Part shown: positions 8,671 to 15,187 of the stretch, in pieces | Position numbering within the stretch: the first letter of the stretch is position 1 | Layout of the letters: each line of letters begins with the position of its first letter | Origin: CALJFL01 sp036961205 | Lineage (GTDB): Bacteria; Pseudomonadota; Gammaproteobacteria; Pseudomonadales; Halieaceae | DNA: 64,000 nucleotides | Direction: 5' to 3' | Assembly (NCBI GenBank): GCA_036961205.1 | Contig: JBALVI010000001.1 | Location: 868,001-932,000 of the forward strand | The notes under the pieces: model-generated | Told to the model about the DNA's origin: nothing | What the model saw: only the letters and a program-made list of their open reading frames with translations | Database searches by the model: none | Made by a program: the position numbers and the translations under genes

Positions 8671-9480
8671 TTAATCGAGGTCTTCCGGAGATATCTTATG
8701 CCCCCAATCCGCCTTGGCGGAAAGGTAGCGCAGATTACATTCGTCCACCCCGATAATATGCTTTTCCGCGGTAATCTGGCTCAGCCCGTGCGCACTCAAA
8801 TCGGCAATTTTCTTGGGATTGTTAGTCAACAATCGCATAGGTTCGTCACCAACAAAATGGTGCAGCAAGGTGGCGGCGTCGCTGAAGTCACGCGAGTCAT
8901 CCGGAAGGCCTAAAGAGCGATTGGCCTGGTAGGTGTCTTCGCCCTCGTCTTGTAGCAGATAGGTGGCAGCCTTTGCCCATAAGCCAATACCCCGACCCTC
9001 GTGTCCGGCCATGTAAATCAGATACCCTCCCGCAGGATCTTCAGCAATCCGGTCAATGGCAGCCTCAAGTTGAGGGCCGCATTCGCAGCGCCGTGAGCCA
9101 AAAATATCTCCAGTCAGGCAACAGGAATGCACTCTAATTAATGGCGAGTCGGAGGGCTCTCCTATGACCAGTACACTATTTACCGCAACCGGCGATACCA
9201 GAGTTGAAAACAGGTGCTGGCCGCCGCTTTCGCGAAGTGTTCCGGCAAGCGATTCCACGTCGCCCATTTCGGTGCTTCTTACGGCCGCATACCACTTCAC
9301 TGTAGGCCGGTGCTTGCCAATACCCAACGGCAGCGGGATTGGCCCCAACAGATTGAGAGCGACCTCATCTGCTGGGGGAGCGGTGCGTGGGTCCAGCGAT
9401 TTGCCGTGAGAGTCGATACGGGTCAGTTTCCCCGTGGCTATCAGACGTTCGCGGATATCGGGGTTTAAATAGGTAAACAC
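8671..9480 (-). CDS. ribA: GTP cyclohydrolase II
   Basis: A protein of 269 residues from a GTG start. It would open the imidazole ring of GTP in the first committed step of riboflavin synthesis, in the cytosol. Zinc ligands are visible as Cys121, Cys132 and Cys134 (spacing C-x10-C-x-C) in RVHSCCLTGDIFGSRRCEC. The GTP/catalytic segments are HEGRGIGL and LLTNNPKK. Cys120 replaces the Glu usual just before the first ligand. The N-terminal 95 residues and the tail LRYLSAKADWGHKI are extra to E. coli RibA (196 residues), so this may be a stand-alone paralogue. No other rib gene is nearby. It lies 18 bp after the isocitrate dehydrogenase gene and is probably co-transcribed with it. Confidence 0.87.
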   Translation of the reverse strand: MFTYLNPDIRERLIATGKLTRIDSHGKSLDPRTAPPADEVALNLLGPIPLPLGIGKHRPTVKWYAAVRSTEMGDVESLAGTLRESGGQHLFSTLVSPVAVNSVLVIGEPSDSPLIRVHSCCLTGDIFGSRRCECGPQLEAAIDRIAEDPAGGYLIYMAGHEGRGIGLWAKAATYLLQDEGEDTYQANRSLGLPDDSRDFSDAATLLHHFVGDEPMRLLTNNPKKIADLSAHGLSQITAEKHIIGVDECNLRYLSAKADWGHKISPEDLD

Positions 9481-9498
9481 GGTATCTTTTACGCCTGA

Positions 9499-11238
9499 TT
9501 AACGGGGAAGGTTAGCTTCGACGGCATCGAGAAAGCCCTGCATGTCGACCACGGTTTCGTTGTCCGGCCTGGTAGTTTTGCCCTTCAGGTCGCCGGTTAT
9601 CGTGCCCTGATCTACGGTATCGATGAGTGCAGTCTTCAATTTTTCAGAGTATTCGACTAGCGCGGTATTGGATTCTCGGGTACCCAGAGTTTCCAGAGCA
9701 TTAGCCAGCGCGTAAATCAGCGCTGAGGAGTTGAAAATGGCGATGTCACCCTCACTCTCCTGGTACTTCAGATATAGATCGTGCGCAGTGCCGTGGGGGG
9801 CTTCGTACAACATGGTGCCGTCTTTACTCTCGATAATCGAGCTGGCCGTGGCCAGACTGCCACCCAGAGCCGCGGCGATATCGGAAAATATGTCACCGTC
9901 CAAATTTTGAGCCGGGTACAGTGCATTACGCGGCGGGTCAGTGATCATTTTCTTCAGTTGATTGGATGGCCGCATAATCATAAAGGAGGGCGGTTCGGTT
10001 TGATCAGCTACCAATGCTACCCGAACCTCGTTGATTACATCGCTGAAGACTTCGTCGTATTCGAAATATTCGCGCTTGAGACCAAAATATACTTCTTTGT
10101 CGTTCAGTGAGGCATCCCGAAACACCTGCATAATCCAGTCCCGAATGGCCACCCGGTCGTTGGACATAAACAGCATGGGGTCGTCTTTCTTTACTTCGCG
10201 GGCATATTTTTCTTCGCCGTCGACAATTACTTTAACAATGCCGTCTTCTGGCGCCGCCATATTGAAGCTGCCGTATTGGTCACCGCCACCGGCGCTCATA
10301 CGGGAAATGGACACATGGAACTTGCGGTCCGGAATACCGTATTTTTTCAGCGTATTCACCAGCTTGAACAAACGCCTGCCAGTGGCGTTATCGGGAACCC
10401 CCCAGAGAGCGCGCTCCGGCGGGTTTGACACGATTCGAGCGGCCTGGGCATCGATCAGCTCGTAATGATAACTGAGACCTGCCTGTTCAAACCGGCCCTG
10501 ATACTGCTTAGTGAAAATGGTTTCAATTACGTCCCGCATAACACCATCGTAGCCAGGGATAACGGTATCCTTGAGGCCAACATAGGCGTCGCGGCCTTCG
10601 CTCAGGGCACGCTCAAAAAACTGGTGGGCCCAGGCCTGAATTGCGGCATGGTCGTTGGTGGCCAGCATGTAGGGATCGCCGAGATTGAGCTTCCTGCGAT
10701 GCAGTTCCACCGGGTCACCGCTGGCGCCTACAAAGACCAGTTTGGCGATGCCGGTGGCCCGTGACAGGGCGTTGTAGCTGTATTTGTTGCCACCACTAGG
10801 CATGGTATCCACGTCGATGTCACGACCTATCCATTGGGGCGGCGTGCTCTTGATGTTGCGGAACTGGATGTCCTCACGGGTGATATTGCCGCCAATTCCC
10901 TTGCGGATAGCACCGTTGGGGGATTTGGTGGCTAGCTTGTCCAGGTTTGCCTCAGCAACCTCGGGGTATTTGGCCAGTAGCTCATCTAATTGCTCACGAT
11001 TGACTGTCATCCCGGCGTTCTTGACACCCACGCCGTGTTTGCGCAGTGCTTCGATGGCGTCTCGCACCACCTGGCCGTTGGTTTGCAGGCGTTTCTCCGC
11101 AGACAGATCGATTTCCACCATGGGTAATTCGAGCCTACGGGTGACAAATTGTTCCAGAATCCGCTCAAATGCGACCTGTGCCATCTCATCGCCATGTAGT
11201 ACGACCAGGGGGCTGCTGACTGTAATTTTTTCGCTCAT
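9499..11238 (-). CDS. icd: Isocitrate dehydrogenase, enlarged type with duplicated internal segment
   Basis: The protein has 579 residues, against about 400 for ordinary type II enzymes. Hallmarks of the eukaryote-like type II family are HGDEM near the start, TKSPNGAIR (104-112) for isocitrate binding, GLKDTVIPGYDG, DGDIFSDIAAALGGSL (447-462) and EAPHGTAHD for cofactor binding. The extra length is a tandem duplication: residues about 145-245 align by eye with about 314-407, for example NDHAAIQAWAHQFF with NDRVAIRDWIMQVF. The second copy has lost the KDT residues. I recall enlarged dimeric IDHs from marine bacteria and diatoms with this build. It catalyses the oxidative decarboxylation step of the TCA cycle; NAD versus NADP preference cannot be read safely. 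AGGAG precedes the ATG. Confidence 0.87.
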   Translation of the reverse strand: MSEKITVSSPLVVLHGDEMAQVAFERILEQFVTRRLELPMVEIDLSAEKRLQTNGQVVRDAIEALRKHGVGVKNAGMTVNREQLDELLAKYPEVAEANLDKLATKSPNGAIRKGIGGNITREDIQFRNIKSTPPQWIGRDIDVDTMPSGGNKYSYNALSRATGIAKLVFVGASGDPVELHRRKLNLGDPYMLATNDHAAIQAWAHQFFERALSEGRDAYVGLKDTVIPGYDGVMRDVIETIFTKQYQGRFEQAGLSYHYELIDAQAARIVSNPPERALWGVPDNATGRRLFKLVNTLKKYGIPDRKFHVSISRMSAGGGDQYGSFNMAAPEDGIVKVIVDGEEKYAREVKKDDPMLFMSNDRVAIRDWIMQVFRDASLNDKEVYFGLKREYFEYDEVFSDVINEVRVALVADQTEPPSFMIMRPSNQLKKMITDPPRNALYPAQNLDGDIFSDIAAALGGSLATASSIIESKDGTMLYEAPHGTAHDLYLKYQESEGDIAIFNSSALIYALANALETLGTRESNTALVEYSEKLKTALIDTVDQGTITGDLKGKTTRPDNETVVDMQGFLDAVEANLPR

Positions 11239-11304
11239 GGAGACTCCTGCAAGTTAGCTGCAGGATTATAGACTATTTGACGACTCTGCTGGGCGTTCGA
11301 GCTG

Positions 11305-11871
11305 CTAGGCGCCGGCGCTAACAATCTGCCCAATAGTAGTTTGCGCTGAAGCAGTCGCCTGAGGTTTGTTTTTGCAGCCGTAGGCCTGGTACGCAGGCAC
11401 CATGTCCATCTCGCAGTCTTGCATGCGTTCGGCCAGATACTGTACCCACTCGCCAAATCGGGGGTTGTCCTGTTCAACACGGGTTTCAGTTAACCAGCAT
11501 TCCAGCTTTCGCCACATCATCAATAGCAAGCCACCGGCCAGTTCCTGAGTCAGAGTGAAAGACGCCATCTCCTTGTGAACCAGAAGACCCATGGTCTCAA
11601 AAGTCATTCCGACTACCTGGGCGGATTGTTCATATTCGGCGTCCATGGCCTGTAATTCGCGCAAGCCAATATTGTCGGGGAGTTGGCGTATCAATGTCAC
11701 TGCCTTGGCTAATTCTGGCTCCGCGAATCGTTTGCAGAGCTCTGCTGCGGTTTGGCTTTTCTGCCGCTTGCGATATTCAATGGTTTGAAAGGCGGCGAAT
11801 GCCGCACCCAGCACGATGGTAATTGCGCTGAAAATCTCTGCCATCGCGGAATAGGTTTGTAAATTATCCAT
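11305..11871 (-). CDS. Small membrane-anchored protein of unknown function (DUF4760-like)
   Basis: A protein of 188 residues from the ATG at 11871 (GGAGA about 7 nt upstream). The frame is open 31 codons further, but that part overlaps the upstream gene and looks unlike a real N-terminus. One hydrophobic segment (about residues 10-28, FSAITIVLGAAFAAFQTIE) is followed by a basic stretch YRKRQK, so the rest is probably cytosolic. The body is helical and acidic. It resembles the loosely defined DUF4760 group, but I cannot assign a function. It follows the AhpD-like gene by about 67 bp on the same strand and may be the last gene of that operon. Confidence 0.6.
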   Translation of the reverse strand: MDNLQTYSAMAEIFSAITIVLGAAFAAFQTIEYRKRQKSQTAAELCKRFAEPELAKAVTLIRQLPDNIGLRELQAMDAEYEQSAQVVGMTFETMGLLVHKEMASFTLTQELAGGLLLMMWRKLECWLTETRVEQDNPRFGEWVQYLAERMQDCEMDMVPAYQAYGCKNKPQATASAQTTIGQIVSAGA

Positions 11872-11938
11872 CTCTAGTCTCCCGTTACTCCGATTGGTGT
11901 AATGATCCACATAGTGAGCCACCAGCGTCACGGCTGGC

Positions 11939-12547
11939 TCATTCCAGTCGCTGCGCCTCCGCACTGCTGATGGCTCTCCCTACACACAGTAAATCTCGAA
12001 GACTGGGTGTCATCTCCTGAAAATGGGAATCGGGTTGAGCCCCCAGGGAGTTGACCAGGGTGGCGAAGAAACAGCGCGCACTGGCGATTGCGATAATGTC
12101 AAAAATGGTCGCGTCTTCCATGCCCAGCTCCCGCAGGTGATCGATATCCTGTTGGCAGACCGCGTTTGAGTTGCGAGCGACCTTGCGGGCCATAGTCATG
12201 CAGGCTTGCTGCAATTCGTTCAGGTGCGGACTGTTGTCATTGCTGACGATGTCCTCTAGCTGCTCCCTTGAAAATTCTCCCTCACTCAGCTTGCTACCGA
12301 AGGCGAGCGAGCAATAGGAACTACCCAGTGCCTGTGACGCTGCCAGGGTAACCAGTTGGAAGGTCGCTGCATCCACTGACTGTGCGATAGTGCGCTGCAG
12401 GTCTGCCCAGGCCTGCATCACCTGCGGGCGGTGGCAAAACACTTTGGCGTAGTTGGGGACAACTCCCCAGGGCTGCTGTTGTCGCAAATACATTTCCCGG
12501 ACCATGCCCGAGGAATCTTCCGTTGCTACTGTCTCGATAAATGCCAC
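11939..12547 (-). CDS. AhpD/carboxymuconolactone-decarboxylase-like protein
   Basis: A protein of 202 residues from the GTG at 12547, which has AGGGGA upstream and lies 10 bp after the oxygenase stop. The open frame to 12838 lies inside the oxygenase gene in another frame. The fold is the all-helical CMD/AhpD family (peroxidase-related), with a helix around SSYCSLAFGSKL. Active AhpD-like proteins carry C-x2-C-x3-H there. Here only one Cys remains: the first is Ser and the His is Phe. A thiol peroxidase activity is therefore unlikely by that mechanism; another carbon-acid or decarboxylase-type role is possible. It is third in the operon with the cysteine synthase-glutaredoxin fusion and the oxygenase. 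Confidence 0.75.
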   Translation of the reverse strand: MAFIETVATEDSSGMVREMYLRQQQPWGVVPNYAKVFCHRPQVMQAWADLQRTIAQSVDAATFQLVTLAASQALGSSYCSLAFGSKLSEGEFSREQLEDIVSNDNSPHLNELQQACMTMARKVARNSNAVCQQDIDHLRELGMEDATIFDIIAIASARCFFATLVNSLGAQPDSHFQEMTPSLRDLLCVGRAISSAEAQRLE

Positions 12548-12557
12548 GCTGAATCCC

Positions 12558-13499
12558 CTATATTTGGAATTGGCTGATCTGGATTTCCTGGCCATGGTTG
12601 GCGTAGTCGCCGGTTGCGCGCTGGCGGCGAAACTCCCCCCACTCGATCGCCTTGTAACGCGCGGGATGTTTTTGATCCACCGTGGAGGGCAGGGGCCGGT
12701 ATTGGGTGTCGTAGCTTGGATTGAAAAAGAAGGGCGCGGTAAATCGCTCTGCTTCACAATTAGCTCTGACCCGGTGCAGTGGCGCGTGATAGCGATCGTT
12801 TGACCAGACCTGCAGGATATCCCCGAGGTTAACCACAAGACTGCCTCCCGCGACTTTGTGCCACCGCTGTTGGCGATAGATTTCCAGGCCGGCTTGTTGA
12901 TCCTGCATCAGCAGGGTGATGGCTCCGGCGTCGGTATGAGGGTTTACACCCAAAAACCCTTCATTCGCAGCTTCATCGCCGCGAGGTGATGCCGGCTGCT
13001 CACACAGTGGGTAGTAATTCAGGCGCACGAAGCTGGTGTGCTGCGGCCGAAAGCAGTTTTGTATCTGCTCCGCCGGCGTGCCGAGATTACCGGCAATCGC
13101 CGCCATTAATTCGAATGAAATTTGCTCACAGGCCTGATAGTAAGCCGTCACGGTGTCCTCAAAGTCGGTAACCTGTGTTGGCCACTGTGGTTCGATAGTC
13201 ATCCCATCTGCAGGGCCATAGTCGTAGACCTCTTTCCAGTCAGGTGACTGTCGGGTTAACTCGTGGTCGAAAAAGCCCCAGGGATTGCTCTCCGAGCGCT
13301 CAACCTGCTTCTTAACAGCCTGTGGCTGGTGGAAGAATGACGTCATCGACTCAGCCAGCCTGGCTTGCAGCGGTTGGGAAAAAGGGTGGCCCACCAGTTG
13401 GAAGGCTCCCCAGTTGCGGCAGGCGCTATCCAGGGCGCGCAGTGTGTCCGCCTGGCCCAGGGTGGCGAAATTGACGACGGGTAATGCTAGATAATCCAT
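12558..13499 (-). CDS. Isopenicillin-N-synthase-family 2OG/Fe(II) oxygenase
   Basis: A protein of 313 residues of the IPNS/DIOX family. The N-terminal DIOX_N half starts LPVVNFATL. The iron ligands are His and Asp of NPHTDAGAITLL and the His of HAPLHRV; ERFTAPFFF gives the R-x-[ST] that binds the 2-oxoglutarate carboxylate (or the substrate carboxylate in IPNS itself). It is cytosolic. The gene is sandwiched between a cysteine synthase-glutaredoxin fusion (9 bp upstream) and an AhpD-like gene (10 bp downstream), so it is almost certainly co-expressed with them. Oxidation of a cysteine-derived compound or small thiol is a reasonable inference, not shown by the sequence. Confidence 0.87.
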   Translation of the reverse strand: MDYLALPVVNFATLGQADTLRALDSACRNWGAFQLVGHPFSQPLQARLAESMTSFFHQPQAVKKQVERSESNPWGFFDHELTRQSPDWKEVYDYGPADGMTIEPQWPTQVTDFEDTVTAYYQACEQISFELMAAIAGNLGTPAEQIQNCFRPQHTSFVRLNYYPLCEQPASPRGDEAANEGFLGVNPHTDAGAITLLMQDQQAGLEIYRQQRWHKVAGGSLVVNLGDILQVWSNDRYHAPLHRVRANCEAERFTAPFFFNPSYDTQYRPLPSTVDQKHPARYKAIEWGEFRRQRATGDYANHGQEIQISQFQI

Positions 13500-13508
13500 A
13501 GCGATGCC

Positions 13509-14999
13509 CTAAGCTGTCTGCCGAGGTTGCAGCCACTGGGGCATCAACTTGGTCAAATCGGGCCTCGCGTGGGTGTCATAGGAGGCGCCAGTCGCTTGCA
13601 GTAATTTCTGCAAAGACCCGTTTTCGTATGCCTCAAAAAGTTCGGTCGCACCGCCGATGTGAGTTTCGCCTATGTAGATCTGCGGTATGGTGGGCACGCC
13701 AATATCTGATAACAGTACCTTGCGAATTTTGCCGCCCATATCTTCTGGCTGCAGTGCCACTGAATCGAGATCCACGCTGTGATAGTCGATACCCATTTCC
13801 TTAAACAGCTTGCGCACTGACCAGCAGAAATCACACCATTCGAGTGCGAACATGACCACTGAATTGTCACGCACAACGGTGTCTACAAACTGCCTGGCCT
13901 TGGGGTCGACAGTCATGTCGCTTGTATCAACCGCCTGCACAGTAGGCGCGGTCGAGACGGTAAACTGAGCACAGGGAGTAGACTGAGAAAGGGCAATCTC
14001 TTCCTTGTTCATCTCCTCGGAAATGTCCTCAAATAAGGGTGTAGACATATATCGCTCGCCGGTATCGGGCAGCATGGCCACGATATTGGTGCCGGCTTTC
14101 GCATCCCTGGCAATCTCCAGTGCCGCAGCCAGGGTGGCACCCGCGGAGATGCCGGTAAATATTCCTTCCTGTTGCGCCAGGGCCCTGGACAAGCGTAGGG
14201 CCTCATCGCCGGCCACGGGTACGATGTCATCCACCCATTGGGATTTCACCGCGCTTTCCGTCAGGCTGGAGATAAAATCCGGACTCCAGCCCTGCATGAG
14301 GTGGGGCCGAAAGTGGGGGTGGCTGACATTGGGGTCGCCGTTGGCATCCCGGGGTTGGGGTACGCCGCTGGCAAGGACCGGAGAGTTGTCCGGTTCGGCG
14401 ACAATGATTCGGGTATTGGGGCTATCCTGCTTGAGGCGGCGCGAAACGCCTTTCAAGGTGCCGCCGGTGCCGAAGCCGCTGACCCAGTAGTCCAGGGTTT
14501 CACCTTCGAAGTCGTCGAGGATCTCTTGGGCGGTCGTATTGCTGTGAACGTCCGCATTGACTTCATTGTCAAACTGGCGACACAGGAAGTAACCGTGGGC
14601 TTCGGCAAGTTCTACCGCCTTGGCCAACATGCCGGTGCCTTTTTCCGCTGCCGGTGTCAGTACAACCCTGGCCCCAAGAAAACGCATCAGTCGGCGGCGC
14701 TCAACACTGAAGCTTTCGGCCATAGTCAACACCAGTGGGTAGCCTTTCTGGGCGCAGACCATCGCCAGGCCTATGCCAGTGTTGCCACTGGTGGCTTCGA
14801 TCACGGTCTGACCGGGCTGCAGTTCGCCACTGCGCTGGGCGGCCTCAATCACGGCCTTTGCCATACGGTCCTTGATTGAACCCATGGGATTAAAGGCTTC
14901 GACCTTTACATAGACATTCACGCCCTCCGGGGCCAATTTGTTGAGCTTGACCAAGGGAGTATTGCCAATGGTTTCCAGTATATTGTTGTAACGTGACAT
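13509..14999 (-). CDS. Cysteine synthase fused to a glutaredoxin domain
   Basis: A protein of 496 residues. Residues 1-330 form a fold-type II PLP enzyme close to CysK: IGNTPLVKLN, Lys43 in GSIKDR for the Schiff base, TSGNTG at 70-75 and GTGGT at 177-181 for phosphate binding, and GISAGA. It would make cysteine or a relative from O-acetylserine-type substrates. A linker of about 35 residues leads to a glutaredoxin domain (about 365-470) with the dithiol site CDFC (389-392) and the cis-Pro motif GVPTIPQIYIG followed by IGG. GGAG precedes the ATG. It is first gene of a tight operon and divergent from the BTAD regulator. The fusion suggests sulfur delivered or protected through a thiol relay, which is inference. 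Confidence 0.9.
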   Translation of the reverse strand: MSRYNNILETIGNTPLVKLNKLAPEGVNVYVKVEAFNPMGSIKDRMAKAVIEAAQRSGELQPGQTVIEATSGNTGIGLAMVCAQKGYPLVLTMAESFSVERRRLMRFLGARVVLTPAAEKGTGMLAKAVELAEAHGYFLCRQFDNEVNADVHSNTTAQEILDDFEGETLDYWVSGFGTGGTLKGVSRRLKQDSPNTRIIVAEPDNSPVLASGVPQPRDANGDPNVSHPHFRPHLMQGWSPDFISSLTESAVKSQWVDDIVPVAGDEALRLSRALAQQEGIFTGISAGATLAAALEIARDAKAGTNIVAMLPDTGERYMSTPLFEDISEEMNKEEIALSQSTPCAQFTVSTAPTVQAVDTSDMTVDPKARQFVDTVVRDNSVVMFALEWCDFCWSVRKLFKEMGIDYHSVDLDSVALQPEDMGGKIRKVLLSDIGVPTIPQIYIGETHIGGATELFEAYENGSLQKLLQATGASYDTHARPDLTKLMPQWLQPRQTA

Positions 15000-15187
15000 G
15001 TTTTTCTCCAGTGCTGTATTAGTGTCAGTGGGGCCAGTTTGACCTGACAGCGAAGAAGTGAGCGTTGTAGTTAGCGTGGTAATTGCGATTTTTTTCGTGG
15101 AATTTTACTGTTGTAGCCCCACAGGGCTTGTACCTACCGTGTTTGGGGCTAAGCTGATTAAGCTAAACAATAATATGCAGAGGGCGC
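15000..15187. promoter_or_regulatory. Divergent intergenic region, cysteine synthase-glutaredoxin operon versus BTAD regulator operon
   Basis: These 188 bp separate two outward-facing operons and must hold both promoters. An inverted repeat TGTCAG (15023-15028) / CTGACA (15044-15049) has arm starts 21 bp apart, about two helical turns, near the leftward operon. An AT-rich stretch with a T-run lies near 15090. A second small repeat, AGCTgattaAGCT, and an ATAATAT element lie near 15155-15178, just before the BTAD gene. Control of both operons by the BTAD protein is inferred from position only. Confidence 0.4.

Noticed and set aside
8655..8672. T-run beside the ribA stop as a terminator
   Set aside because: The T-run is on the plus strand, whereas both flanking genes are transcribed leftward, and no stem precedes it.
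11872..11964. N-terminal extension of the small membrane protein gene
   Set aside because: It overlaps the end of the AhpD-like gene, and the ATG at 11871 has a clear GGAGA.
12548..12838. N-terminal extension of the AhpD-like gene
   Set aside because: The extension lies within the oxygenase gene in another frame and reads as low-quality sequence; the GTG at 12547 has a good ribosome-binding site 10 bp after the oxygenase stop.
14238..14879. Open frame of 213 residues on the plus strand
   Set aside because: It is antisense to the cysteine synthase domain, whose motifs are complete; the frame is open only because of codon bias opposite the real gene.
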